Below, piece after piece: positions 24,291-35,690 of a DNA stretch of 64,000 nucleotides. A program made the position numbers and the translations under genes. The stretch covers positions 100,218,166-100,282,165 of the forward strand of contig NC_089587.1 in the NCBI RefSeq assembly GCF_019320115.1, written 5' to 3'. The notes under the pieces are model-generated. The model searched no databases and was not told where the DNA came from. It saw only the letters and a program-made list of their open reading frames with translations. Positions within the stretch are counted from its first letter, which is position 1. Every line of letters begins with the position of its first letter. Source of the DNA: Miscanthus floridulus. Lineage: Eukaryota > Streptophyta > Magnoliopsida > Poales > Poaceae.

Positions 24291-24533
24291 GGGCCAGTTT
24301 AGTTTCCCAAAATTTTGCCAAATTTTTCAAGATTTTCTGTCACATCGAATCTTTGGACGCATGCATGAAGCATTAAATATAAATAAAAAATAAAACTAAT
24401 TACACAGTTTAGACGAAATCCACGAGACGAATCTTTTAAGTCTAATTAGACTATGATTGAACACTAATTATCAAATAACAACGAAAACCGCTACAGTGTA
24501 TTTTGCTAAATTTTTTGGCATCTAAACAAGGCC
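24291..24533. mobile_element. MITE with GGCC...AAACAAGGCC ends
   Basis: A very common grass MITE type. The left end is GGGCCAGTTTAGTTTCCC and the right end is TCTAAACAAGGCC, with interior signatures such as GACGCATGCATGAAGCATTAAATAT, CACGAGACGAATCTTTTAAG and CTACAGTGTATTTTGC. It is flanked by TTG on both sides (24288-24290 and 24534-24536), a likely 3-bp target duplication. Confidence 0.75.
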
Positions 24534-24861
24534 TTGGCTGAAGCTGAGTGCGCTATTTCGTTCCCAAAAGGCCATGTATCGTATTATATTCACAGTTTGC
24601 CGGAACGGTGAGCGGACCAGTGATGTCCTTTCCTCCATTTGTTGAAGTGCTTGTTCATCAACTGTCCCACCTTTAGTAATCCGAGGGCAAAAGAACTAGC
24701 AGCACAGCAATTACTTTTAGGGCATGTTTTGCTTACTCAACGAGTTTTAGCTTTATAATCCAGCTTATATTCTGGGCCTATAGCTCCAATGCCAAATATT
24801 CTGTCCAATCTCTTTATGCTATTATTACTAATAGAGGAGTTGTGCCTACCTACACTTTGCT

Positions 24862-25418
24862 CTTTGGAAGCTGATTATCCTCCCAAGAGCACATATTTTT
24901 CTGTGGTTATTGGCTAACAACAGGATGCTAACTAGAAACAATTTAGCTAAAAGCAGAAAGGTGGATGATGTAACTTGTCTATTTTTTTTTAACTAAACCT
25001 GAATACGTGCAACATTTATTTTTCGACCGTGTTGTTGCCAAAGCCATCTTGCACATTACTTTTGAACTGATGGGGACCAAGACCAGGCAAGACTTTGAGT
25101 CGGTTGGCTATTTCTAGATTAGCAATAAAAAGCACATGGTGTTTAATACTGTGTGTGCAACAACTTTTGCGGGGTTTATGGAAAACTCAAAATTATTTAT
25201 GTTTTCAAGGACAACAAATGGATGGGGATAAAAAGGTTCTTGTGAGAGGTGGTGAAGTTGTTGAAGCTCTGGAGAAGGTGCTATTCAAGGACAAGGCGAT
25301 GGAGAAAGTAGAGGGATGCATTGGTGCTTTGGAATCAAGAATGATGGAACTAGAGAAACTTGGTTGGAGAAACCTGGATCACAATCGTCAAACATATCAA
25401 GGTTGGGATAATCTGTGA
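24862..25418 (+). pseudogene. LINE reverse-transcriptase zinc-binding domain remnant
   Basis: Translation shows the block that follows the reverse transcriptase in plant LINEs (zf-RVT). It begins WKLIILPRAHIFLWLLANNR and continues NNLAKSRKVDDVTCLF. After a frameshift in a T-run near 24992-25000 comes VQHLFFDRVVAKA, then, in another frame, LRGLWKTQNYLCFQG. The usual zinc ligand after HLFFD is Arg here. A 107-codon open frame (25095-25418) covers the tail end. It is a decayed 3' piece of a LINE; the endonuclease and catalytic RT parts are absent. Confidence 0.75.
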
Positions 25419-25857
25419 TCGACTTTGGCAATGGACTACATAGAGTTGCAATACCCATGAACCATCACAAAAATGGTTATAAAAGAGTTCATAGTTGGCT
25501 GGCAATCCAATGTTTTTAGGCATAAATTTGTTTAATGTTCAGAGTAGACTTCTTACCCGTGTTTGTGGCGGACGCACATACATACTGAACCTAATGTCTG
25601 AATTTTACTTTGTATAAAGCATGGGAAACCTCTCTTCTAAAAAGATTTAAAAACAGCTTGAGCTCATGCGGTCAACAAACACCTAAAAGTCACAACCCAA
25701 CATGATCTATGCCTCCCAAGCTTGCCTAGCCAGCTTATTTTTGGCGTATTACTATTTTTCTTCGACAACTATAAATTGCATTGTCTGCTTGGACCACCTA
25801 GAGTTCTGCTAAAAAACTTTAGCTAATCAAACCTGTCGGTTTATAACCTTTTTTTAC

Positions 25858-25993
25858 GGCCTGTTCGTTTCGGCTGAAACGATCGTTGATTATTTACTGT
25901 TGGTTGGTTTGGCTGGTTTGGTGTGAAAGAAAAATATTGTTTCAGCTTATAATCCACGATCGTATACGATCGTATAAGCCCAGCCGAACAGGC
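25858..25993. mobile_element. hAT-like MITE
   Basis: Inverted ends GGCCTGTTCG and CGAACAGGC. The inner part has GTGTGAAAGAAAAATATTGTTTCAGC and a palindromic ACGATCGTATACGATCGT. I did not find a clear 8-bp target duplication. Confidence 0.6.
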
Positions 25994-26736
25994 TCTAACC
26001 ATCCAACTTATAAAATAGTTACCAAATGTGCTTTGCTGAGCTTGTTTCCCCGAGCGTGACATTAACATTTTATCTGTACTTTTGTAGGCTCCTAACGCAC
26101 TATGGTGGCGGCGCTTGTTACAAATGGTGTGTCGAGTACGGTGTGATTAGAACTTGCCGCCGCTCAAGAAACGGCCTGATGGAAGGAAAGAAATGGTGCT
26201 GTCCCTGCCTAGCTCCTCCCTCTATAGTACTAAACTGCAGCTTCAGCTGGACCTTCATTTCTGCTTGGTTGTCACCGGCTCGCTCACTCACACACACGGG
26301 CAGGCAGCCAGGCACACTCGCTGTCACTGCCCCTGCCACTCACGCGCGCGTCCTGCCTCCAGAGCGCCGAATTAACTACACGACGTACGGAATACGTACG
26401 TGTAGTACGTATACGGTATAGTACGTACTACTCTTCGCTCGATTTCAAATCTGCCTTGCTTTGTTCCTGTACGTCCCTCCTCCTTATTTTCGCGTCGTGT
26501 TGCTGTTGCTGTTGCTGCTGCTGCGACATGGCCACAGGAGAGAGAGGGGAAGTGAGGGACCCAACCCAAGCCCATTGCATATTTGCATCGCACAAAACGA
26601 AGGAGAGCGAGCGTCTGCGTCTCTTCCTCAAATCAAACTCTCCTTGTACTTCACTCCACTTGAGCTCGCTCCACGAGCTGCTAGCCTCTACAACAGTCCT
26701 TCAGGCCATCCTCGAGGCCCCCGGCCGGCCGATTCG

Positions 26737-28815
26737 ATGCATCCCTGCCTGCCCTTCCTCCTCCTCTGCTTGGCCGCCGCGCTGCCGCTGGCCTCGCCCT
26801 GCGCCAACCCCGACGTCGCGCTGCTCCTCGCCAAGGTGAAGCCGGCGCTGCAGGGCCAGCGGCCCAACGCGCAGCTCGCCACCTGGAACGCCTCCACGCC
26901 GCTCTGCCTCTGGCGGGGCCTCCGCTGGGCCACGCCCGACGGCCGGCCACTCCGCTGCGACGCCACCTCCTCCGCCTCAGCCGCCGCCGAGCGCAACAAC
27001 CTGTCCCTCGCCTCCGACCCGGCCCTGCTCCTCGTCTCCATCCGCCTCCCCGCCGCCGCGCTCGCCGGCCGCCTCCCGCCGGACCTCGGCGCCTTCTCCG
27101 CGCTCGACTCCGTCTACCTCGCCGCCAACGCCCTCTCGGGCGCCGTCCCGCTCGAGCTCGGCAACGCGCCCGCGCTCTCCGCGCTCGACCTCGCCGGCAA
27201 CCGCCTCTCGGGGGACCTGCCCACCTCCATATGGAACCTCTGCGACCGCGTCACCGAGCTCCGCCTCCACGGCAACGCCCTCACGGGGGCCGTCCCGGCG
27301 CCGGCCGGGCCCAACACCACCTGCGACCGCCTCCGCGTCCTTGACCTCGGCGCCAACCGCTTCTCCGGCGGTTTCCCGACATTCCTCACCGCGTTCCGAG
27401 GACTCCAGCGCCTCGACCTCGGCGGCAACCGCATGGAGGGGCCCATACAGGAGGCCCTCGCCGGGATGGCGACCCAGCAGCAGCTCCAGGTGCTCAACGT
27501 CTCCTACAACAACTTCTCCGGCCAGCTGCCCCCGGCCTTCGCGGGCTCCCGCTTCACGGCGGACTCCTTCCTAGGCAACGACCCGTCGCTGTGCGGCCCG
27601 CCGCTGCGCCAGTGCGTGTCGGCGTCCGGCCTCAGCTCCCGCGGCATCGCCGGGATGGTCATCGGCCTCATGGCCGGCGCCGTCGTCCTTGCCTCCGTGT
27701 CCATCGGCTGGGCGCAGGGGAGGTGGAGGCGGGACGGCAGGATCAGGAGGCGTGACGCGGAGCGGGACGAGATGCTCGAGTCGTCGGCCGACGACGGCCA
27801 CGACGCGTCGTCGTCGGAGGGCAGGCTCGTGGTCTTCGAGGGCGGCGAGCACCTCACGCTGGAGGAGGTACTCAACGCGACGGGGCAGGTGGTGGACAAG
27901 GCCAGCTACTGCACGGTGTACAAGGCGAAGCTGGCGAGCGGCGGTGGCAGCATCGAGCTGCGGCTGCTGCGGGAGGGAAGCTGCAAGGACGCCGCGTCGT
28001 GCGCACCCGTGGTGCGCCGCATCGGCCGCGCGCGCCACGACAACCTGGTGCCGCTCAGGGCCTTCTACCAGGGGAGGCGCGGCGAGAAGCTGCTGGTGTA
28101 CGACTACTTCCCCCGCAGCAGGACGCTGCAGGAGCTCCTGCACGGCGGCGGCGAGCCCGCGGCGGGGCGGCCGGTGCTCACCTGGGCGCGGCGGCACAAG
28201 ATCGCGCTGGGCGCGGCGCGCGCGCTGGCGTACCTGCACGCGGGGCAGGGCGAGGCGCACCGGAACGTGCGCTCGTCCAACGTGGTGGTGGACGACCTCT
28301 TCGTGGCGCGCCTGGCGGAGTACGCGGTGGACCGGCTGCTGGTGCCGGCGGCGGCGGAGGCGGTGCTGGCGGCGGCCAAGGCGGACGGGTACAAGGCACC
28401 GGAGCTGCACTCCATGGAGAAGTGCGGCGCGCGCACGGACGTGTACGCGTTCGGGATCCTGCTGCTGGAGCTGCTCATGGGGAGGAAGCCGTCGTCGTCC
28501 TCTGCAGGTGGAGCCGCAAGGGCGATGGACCTGCCGTCGGTGGTGAAGGTGGCCGTGCTGGAGGAGACGGCACTGGAGGAGGTGCTGGACGCGGAGGTGG
28601 TGAAGGGGCTGCGGGTGAGTTCGGCGGAGGAAGGGCTGGTGCAGGCGCTGAAGCTGGCGATGGGCTGCTGCGCGCCGGTGGCGGCCGCGAGGCCGAGCAT
28701 GGCGGAAGTGGTGCGGCAGCTGGAGGAGAGCCGCCCCAAGAACCTCCACCCGCGGTCGGCGCTCTACAGCCCCACGGAGAGCAGGAGCGACGCCGGCACG
28801 CCGACCACCACCTAG
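26737..28815 (+). CDS. TMKL1: TMKL1-like LRR receptor pseudokinase
   Basis: Single open frame, 692 residues, close to the size of Arabidopsis TMKL1. Residues 1-22 are a signal peptide (MHPCLPFLLLCLAAALPLAS). Residues about 25-300 form an extracellular part with an N-terminal LRR cap (CLWRGLRW) and several leucine-rich repeats (LDLAGNRLSGDLP, LDLGANRFSG, LNVSYNNFSGQLP). A membrane span follows at about 302-325 (GMVIGLMAGAVVLASVSIG), then a kinase-like domain at about 372-670. Catalytic residues are missing: no VAIK lysine (IELRLLREGS), HRNVRSSN instead of HRD...N, and LAEY instead of DFG. Gly-rich loop residues are also lost (KASYCTVYK). Phosphotransfer is therefore unlikely and a scaffold or co-receptor role is inferred. 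The frame is open upstream to 26461, but the signal peptide sets the start at 26737. Confidence 0.85.
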   Translation: MHPCLPFLLLCLAAALPLASPCANPDVALLLAKVKPALQGQRPNAQLATWNASTPLCLWRGLRWATPDGRPLRCDATSSASAAAERNNLSLASDPALLLVSIRLPAAALAGRLPPDLGAFSALDSVYLAANALSGAVPLELGNAPALSALDLAGNRLSGDLPTSIWNLCDRVTELRLHGNALTGAVPAPAGPNTTCDRLRVLDLGANRFSGGFPTFLTAFRGLQRLDLGGNRMEGPIQEALAGMATQQQLQVLNVSYNNFSGQLPPAFAGSRFTADSFLGNDPSLCGPPLRQCVSASGLSSRGIAGMVIGLMAGAVVLASVSIGWAQGRWRRDGRIRRRDAERDEMLESSADDGHDASSSEGRLVVFEGGEHLTLEEVLNATGQVVDKASYCTVYKAKLASGGGSIELRLLREGSCKDAASCAPVVRRIGRARHDNLVPLRAFYQGRRGEKLLVYDYFPRSRTLQELLHGGGEPAAGRPVLTWARRHKIALGAARALAYLHAGQGEAHRNVRSSNVVVDDLFVARLAEYAVDRLLVPAAAEAVLAAAKADGYKAPELHSMEKCGARTDVYAFGILLLELLMGRKPSSSSAGGAARAMDLPSVVKVAVLEETALEEVLDAEVVKGLRVSSAEEGLVQALKLAMGCCAPVAAARPSMAEVVRQLEESRPKNLHPRSALYSPTESRSDAGTPTTT

Positions 28816-29726
28816 CTACATCATCGTCTCCACTGGCGGCTGCATCACCTGATTATCAATCAGCCTTGTTCTGATCATCCGGCCCGAATGCATGAGACCG
28901 TCGTGATACGCCTCCCTGAATCCCGATGCTTGCTAGCATCAGTTCTTCTCTTGTCTCTGCAATCAATCCTCTTAGAAAACAACCAATTACTGTTCTACTC
29001 CGTAGCTAGGAAGTGCAAGGTCTGTCTCTATGTATAATTTGAAGAAGGAAACAAATATTTGATCGGAAGGAATCAGTGTATACTGGCGTAGTGCTATGCT
29101 TTATCGTCGCACACCTCTCGTTTGCCGGTAGACCAGAATCCCCAATAACTTCACCCCAGCCGTACGGCAATCCAGGCATTCCAGAAATGAACAGACAGTT
29201 CTTTAGCACGCTGGCTAATAAATTTGCAGTAAGACAATAAGGCCCTCCACAGCGTTGTTCCAGAGTGATGCTAGAAGACGAGAGAGAGTGTTCTAGAGTC
29301 ACTCCAAGTGATGCCAATGCCAGAAATTTTGAAAGCGGCGCAAGTAGTTGCTGAGGTGTTAATTTTATAAAAATATATATTTTATTTGTATCATTCAATC
29401 ATGCTGCAATATATGTCTAGGCTTAGGGAGAAGGATAAACTGTGTCAGTGCTGTTGGGTCCGGCAAGTAGTGCCATCACGCTGTAGCCCGGGAGAGTGAT
29501 GCCTTCTTTTCAGGTATGGGACCCATTATTTTTTGAGGCTGCACTCTCACAATGTGGAAGGCCTGAGGCTCCTTTGGTGTAGCTCCGGGCTCCGGGTGGC
29601 TCCGCCTCTCATTTCCTGTAGCATCACTGTTTGTCACTGTAGCAAAGAGCTATTTCATTTTTCGAGAAGAAAAATGAACTATATAGAGGAGGAGCCGGAG
29701 AAAGCCACGATTTGCAGCTTCACCGG
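28816..29726. other. Region 3' of the pseudokinase gene, no gene seen
   Basis: The first 200-250 bases are probably the 3' untranslated region. Around 29565-29705 there is a MITE-like patch with GGCTCC-rich ends (GGCTCCTTTGGTGTAGCTCC ... GGAGCCGGAGAAAGCCA). Short frames elsewhere look random. Confidence 0.35.
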
Positions 29727-30732
29727 CTGGCCCAGATACACAATGATAGGCCGAGACCACGATCCGGTCCTCGATCGGCACCTTCGGCCAGGAGACCTGG
29801 TCGGAGCCCCAACCGGAAGGCCTGGCCGTGGTGGGACCATAGTTCGACTCCGACCCCTTTCCTCCAACCGGGGATATATCAGACTTTTGCTCACCTCTTC
29901 TTCTCGACCGACACAGTCGGGGCCGACTGGGAACGACCGACCAGGATGCCTGTTCGATGTGGGCTTGGGGAGCAGGCGGAGCAGATAAGGTAAGGCGCTT
30001 AAGTTAACCGCAATACCGAGGACCATACCCTGTCATGCCTTGTGCACTTGCAGGCCGGTGCCGCCAGGCCATGTCAGACGGACACTGTACAGCCTTCCAG
30101 ACGCGTCAGAACACAAACAATATTGTGGGCGCCGTCGTTTGCCGTCCCTAGCGAACACTATGCAGCCTACCAGGTCATGAACAGTAAGGTGGCGATGGCA
30201 TGTCGTACCCGACAGCGTGGGCAACAAGACTAGGTAGCACATGTACACATTCTCTCCCTTTCCGTCTTTGACTTGTAAGGCCATTCTTTTCATCTATAAA
30301 AGATGATGCGCTCTCTCCTAAAAGGACGACGACTAAACGGCTCAACAACTCTAGAAGGAGCAAAATAGCCCAACAGCTCTAGATCTCGAAGGCTACACAG
30401 TCTATATGCTTTCAATAGCTGATAAGCTCGGACACACAGAGCATACGCTCCAATACTTAGCATATGTTTGAGCATCCGTCGCTCTCTTCCACTCGGTTCA
30501 GAGTCCGACCGGGCCTCTAACACCCCTTTCCTATTCCTTACTCGTTTGTAACCCCACAGCAAACTTCGAGCACCTAGGTTCAGGAATAAAGTCACCAATC
30601 GACTGAAACTGGATGTAGGGCACATTGCCTGAACCAGTATAAATCCTGTGTCATCACGTGCTAGGCCATATTCGATCACAGCGCACGGCAAAACTACAAA
30701 TATTTACTTGTTGACCACATTTTGCACCAACA
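29727..30732 (+). repeat. 5' LTR of the Tat element, truncated at its left end
   Basis: Matches the 3' LTR from GATACACAATGATAGGCCGAG onward and ends TTTTGCACCAACA immediately before the primer-site-like sequence. The TGTCGGGTTCATAAACCCG start seen in the related LTR at 59812 is missing. The TATA box is at 30295-30302. Confidence 0.8.
30295..30302 (+). promoter_or_regulatory. TATA box in the Tat LTR
   Basis: TATAAAAG within CATCTATAAAAG...GCGCTCTCTCC. The same setting recurs at 41239 in the 3' LTR and at 60606 in the second Tat element, so it is conserved across three LTR copies. Confidence 0.65.
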
Positions 30733-31073
30733 GTTGGCATCGTCCGTAGGGAGAGACACCGTGCATTCACGCTTTTGGTCATTGGATGGCCCACCCTTCC
30801 ACCATCTTCGGCATGGCAGGCTCGAGCGATACGATTCGTTTTGGCTCACTAGGGTTTCGTACGCTCCCACTTGCTAGGATGTGGGCTCCTCCCGTCTTTG
30901 TGCCACTCTAGACCTTCCTCTTCGGGAGTCTAGACTTCATCGCCAACCAGCTCGGTGTACTCCGTCTCCGTGAGGAGCTCGTCCCGACGTCCACTGGCGG
31001 AGGAGCGCCCTCCACCAGCCCTGGGCCACTCGATGAACTCAATGTCGAGACACCCACGCTTCGCTTCGAGCCC

Positions 31074-32320
31074 ATGTTGGGCTCAAACCTCATGGTGAGT
31101 GATGTACATATTATTCTTTACTCACTGTTTAACACCTTCCGCCAACTCTCCAGAGGGACCCCGTTGTCCCCACCACGATCGTCGTACAACCGATGCCCCT
31201 ATGGCTTCGCGTCCCCCGTGGACGCGTGTGCACGGAGGCTTCGAAGGATGCTGACGCCACCCCCTTTCACATCCAAGTTTGTGGGGATGGCGGGCTATGC
31301 TCCTGCCTCCTTCCCCGACCTCGTCGATGATGAGGTCAAAAGCGATGGCTCCAACATCGACGATGTCATGGCACCTGGGCACCCTCTGTCCTGGGAGTGC
31401 TTTGGAAAGGAGGCACAACAGGCTTTGGAAAGCCTTAAAGCATCACTGACGTTGGCCCCAATCCTCGTTGCTCCCAAACGGGGAGAATCCCTCCTCCTCT
31501 ACATCACAGCAAGCAACCACGTTGTGAGCGCCGCCCTTGTCATCGAGAGGGAGGAGCTAGGACACCCCCTAAAGGTCTAACGACTGGTGTACTTCATCAG
31601 TGAGGTACTCACTGACGCTAAAATTTGCTACCCCCAGGTTCAGAAGCTTCTATACGCCGTGTCGATGGTGACCTAGAAGCTCCTGCACTACTTCATCGAC
31701 CACGAGGTCATGGTTGTCACCTCGTGCCCACTCGGGAAGGTCGTCTGTAATAGTGACGCTGCTGGCCAAATCTCCAAATGGGCTCTCAAGCTCATGGGCC
31801 ACGACATCAGGTATGTCCCCTACACCACTATTAAGTCTCAGGCTCTTGCTGACTTCATCGCTGAATGGATGAAAGTCTAGCTCCTGACCCCGGACGTCAC
31901 CCACAAGTACTAGACAATGTACTTTGATGGGTCAGTCATGGTACTCGGCTCGGGGGCTGGAGTGGTTATGATCTCCTCGAATGGGAGCAGGCTCCGCTAC
32001 ACGATTCGTCTCCATTTTTGAGCCTCAAATAATGCCACAGAGTATAAGGCGCTCATCAATGGACTACACATCACCGTCGAGCTCGGTGCCATGTGGCTGT
32101 ATATCCATAGTGACTCAGAGTTGGTCGTCGACCAAGTCATGAAAGAGTTCTCCTGCAAGAGCCCTCTCATTGCGGCGTACTACCAGTTGGTGTGCAAGCT
32201 CGAGGACAAGTTTGAGGGATTGAACTGCATCATGTCCCTCGAAAGGACAACGACGCCGCCAACTTCCTCGCAAAATTGGTGGCCAAACAGGAACCACCCA
32301 CCGATGGGGTCTTTATGAAC
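31074..32320 (+). pseudogene. Tat gag-RNase H internal-deletion fusion plus second RNase H domain
   Basis: An open frame at 31074-31580 starts in gag N-terminal sequence (SKFVGMAGYAPASFPDLVDDE). Near 31390-31400 it passes straight into RT-linked RNase H sequence (EAQQALESLKASLTLAPILV). The rest of gag, protease and all of the reverse transcriptase are gone. Stops then interrupt the RNase H (for example after EELGHPLKV). From about 31918 a second RNase H domain begins: FDGSV, NNATEYKAL, SDSELVVDQV and, after a one-base frameshift near 32215, DNDAANFLAKL. These hold the acidic residues expected of its active site. The fusion with the second Tat copy's gag (about 61530) as guide shows where the deletion lies. 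No functional product is expected. Confidence 0.75.
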
Positions 32321-33201
32321 GACCTCCATGAGCCATCCGCCCATATCAGAGAGGATCCGACTCAGGTGCGCTCCAACACCAATCTAGCACTCGGGGGCTC
32401 TAACCCACCGACGTGTCCTGACCCTGACCGAGCACTCAGGGGCTCTGACCTTGGCACCTCCATGCAACATCGCCCGGCGACATCACCATGATGGCACTCG
32501 ATCTGGCCAACTAGAGAGCACCATTGCTCGCCTACCTCCTCAAGGAGGTTCTCCCACCAGAAAGGACTAAAGCGGGATGAATTGCTCGACGCGCTAAGAT
32601 GTTCATCGCCATTAGTAACAAACTTTACAAGCAAAGTCCATCAGGAGTGCTCATGAAGTGCATCCCAACCGACCAGGGGAAATAGCTTCTCCTCAAAGTC
32701 CATGCTAGAATCTATGAACATCACACGGCCCCAAGGTCGCTGGCCAGGAAAGCCTTTCACCAAGATTTTTACTGGCCCACTGTGCTGCGAGATGCAGAGG
32801 AGGTGGTCCACAGGTGTGAAGGATGCCAGTTCTACGCTCGGCAAACTCACCTACCGGCGCAAGAGCTTCAGACCATCCCCATCACCTAGCCATTCATGGT
32901 CTGGGGCCTAGACATGGTCGGACCCCTCAAAAAGGCCCTAGGTGGATTCACTCACCTACTCGTGGGGGTGGACAAATTCACCAAGTGGATAGAGGCGATG
33001 CCCATCACCAATATCCGCTAGGAAGAGGCGGTCAAGTTCTTCCTTGACATCATTTATCGGTTTGGTGTCCCTAATGTATCATCACTAACCATGGAACAAA
33101 CTTCACCGGAAAGAAGTTCCTGGACTTCTATGATGGATACGACATCAGGATCGATTGGGCCTCGGTCGGACACCCACATACTAACGGTCAGGTCAAGCGG
33201 G

Positions 33202-35140
33202 TGAAAGCTCTAGTTTGGTTTTGGTAAATTGATGAAACCCTAAGTGCTAACCTAGTTTATCAAAGTGATTATGAGATAGGTAGCACTACTCTAAGTGGTG
33301 AAGCAAATGAAGATCATGACTTGATCATGGAGATGACCAAGTTCTTGTACTTGGAAAAGAAGTAAGAGAGAAACAAAAAGCTCAAGGCAAAGGTGAAATT
33401 TATAGGAGCTTTTCGGTTTAGTGACCGAGACACTTAGCGAGTGTGATCACATTTAGGATCGATAGCCATGCTATTAAGAGGGGTGAAACTCGTATTTAAA
33501 TGCAGTTATCAAAGTACCACTAGATGCTCTAACTCATTGCATATGCATTTAGAATCTAGTGGAGTGCTAACACCCTTGAAAATGATTGTGAAAATATGCT
33601 AACACACATGCATAAAGGTGATACACATTATGTTTAGCACTTGGGAGCAAGGGTTTAAAACTTCATCGGCGGATAGTCTAATGGTGCCACCGGCACCCTA
33701 TATAGAAAAGACAGGGTTTAACGGAGTCCATCGAATGCTAAGGTCCTATGTCCGGTCAGTGGCAGCAGTGAAGGCACAGGCATCGGTCTTCGACCGGACG
33801 CTGGTAGGGTGCGTCTAGTCCTACTGACGTGGTAGTGCATAGAGGAGACAATGAGTGATCGGACACTTGGTGAGTCCAGTCAGCCATGACCAGACACGTT
33901 CGGTCGTGAGTGGAGGCTTACTGGAAATGACCGGACGCTAGGGTCCTACGTACGGTCATGATCAAACTTACACGTCTAGTCGTAGCTAGAACCTTACTGG
34001 AAGTGACCGGACGCTGGGGTCCTACGTCCATTCATGGCACTGTGCTATGTCTGATCATCACTTGACCATTGGGATCGGGCAATCAGTATTTGAAGAGAGG
34101 GATGACATGGTAGCCAACCATTGACCGAACACTGGCAGGGTGCATCTAGTCAATCTGACTGGAGCGTCCGGTCACCCCGAGCTATGCCCCGTGAAGGGGT
34201 ACAATGACTCTATTTCGTAGGGGCTTCTATTTAAGCCCTATGACTGGCTCAAGCTCATACACTTGGCCATTTGTATTGATATAGCAACCTTGTGAGCTTA
34301 GTCAAAGCCCTTTGACTCATCTCCATCATTGATTCATCATCTTTGTGAGATTGGGAGGGAATCCAAGTGCATTGCTTGAGTGTTTGCATCTAGAGGCACT
34401 TGGTGTTCGTGTTTCGCTGTGGGATTCACTTGTTACTCTTAGTGGTTGCCGCCACCTAGATGGCTTGGAGCAGCAAGGATCGTCGAGTGGAGGTTGGTGA
34501 TTGTCTCCGGCTGTGATCGTGGTGATTGTGAGGGGTTCTTTACCTTTCCCCGGTGGAGAGCCAAAAGGTACTTTAGTAAATTGCTCGTGGCTTGTGTGAT
34601 CCTCATCTTGTGTTAGTTGTGCGGCACCCTATTGAGGCTTTGGCATATGATGCCAATTAGCGCGTGAACCTCCAAGTGAGTGAATCGCCACAACAAGGAC
34701 TAGCTTACCGGCAAGCAAGTGAACCTCGGTAAAAAATCATTATGTCATTATTTGATTCTAAGGTGATTGGTTTTCATTGGTATTCATTCTTGTGATTGAT
34801 TGGTTCATTCCTCGACTCGGCGTTATAACCATCTTGCTCACTTTCTCTTTACATTACCACAAACTAGTTGTCAAGCACTTTAGTGTAGCTAGTCGTGAGA
34901 GCTTGTAGTTTGGTTAGTGTGGCTCTTTAATTAGCCTTTAAGAGCACACTAACTTAGTGTAGAGACATAGCCATTGTGTGGATAGAGACTATATAAACTA
35001 GAATTGTGGTAGGTGGCTTGCATTTTTAATAGGCTAGCGCAACACTCATTTCGCCTCATATTTATCTAACCGGTTTGCTAAGTATTGTTGTAGAAATTTT
35101 TAATAGGCTATTCACCCCCTCTAGCCATTAGGACCTTTCC
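33202..35140 (+). repeat. Solo LTR, family B copy 1, with 5-bp target duplication
   Basis: Starts TGAAAGCTCTAGTTTGG and ends AGGACCTTTCC (the family normally ends CA). It is flanked by GCGGG at 33197-33201 and GTGGG at 35141-35145, one C-to-T change apart. No internal retrotransposon sequence is present, so this is a recombination product of a once complete element. It sits inside the Tat integrase. A plus-strand TATA-like CTATTTAAG lies at 34227-34235. Many GACCGGACGC-type motifs lie between 33740 and 34170. Confidence 0.88.
34227..34235 (+). promoter_or_regulatory. TATA-like box of LTR family B
   Basis: GGCTTCTATTTAAGCCC. The identical context occurs in copy 2 at 49707-49715, in the middle of the LTR. 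Confidence 0.45.
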
Positions 35141-35690
35141 GTGGGCCAATGGCATGCTCCTCCAAGGACTCAAGCCCTGTATCTTTGACCGACTCAAAAA
35201 GTATGCCAGGCGATGGGTAGCAAAGGTCCCAGCGATCCTCTGAAGCCTAAAAACAACCCCAAACCGATCCACGGGGTTTACCCCTTTCTTCCTGGCATAC
35301 GGAGCTGAAGTAGTGTTGTCGTCTAACCTCGATCATGGCACCCCAAGAGTAAAGGCCTTTGACCAAGACCAAGCCGTAGAGGCTCAGTAGGACACGGTCG
35401 ACCTGCTTGAGGAGGCTCATGAGACAACCGTCATCCGCTCTGCTCATTACCAGCAAACTCTCCATAGGTAGCATAAAAGAAAAATCAGGGGGAGGATCCT
35501 CGAGGTCGGCGATCTCATACTCCAGAGGACCCAGTCAACCAAGGACAAACATAAGCTCTCTCCACCATGGGAAGGACCGTATGCGGTGGCCGAGGTGATC
35601 TGACTGGGCGCCTACCGATTGAAGGACGATAATGGCAATGTTCTCACCAACACATGGGACATCGAACAGTTACGTCATTTCTTTCCCTAA

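Larger units (their letters stand above)
32490..35690 (+). pseudogene. Tat integrase, split by a solo LTR and missing catalytic residues
   Basis: Two pieces, 32490-33201 and 35146-35690. The first has the zinc-binding region (EHHTAP...YWPTV...CEGCQFYAR) and core strands WGLDMVGP and VGVDKFTKWIEAMP. ITNHGTNF stands where the second acid should be (Asp replaced by Asn). GHPHTNGQVKR stands where the third acid should be (Glu replaced by Lys). There are several in-frame stops and a frameshift near 33070. The second piece resumes exactly where the first stopped (ANGMLLQGLKP) and runs through GAYRLKDDNG to LRHFFP and TAA at 35688. Integrase would join the cDNA to host DNA; this one could not. Confidence 0.85.

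Noticed and set aside
27571..28749. 392-codon minus-strand frame opposite the receptor gene
   Set aside because: A shadow of the GC-rich sense gene: His/Arg/Leu-rich, low complexity, no domain.
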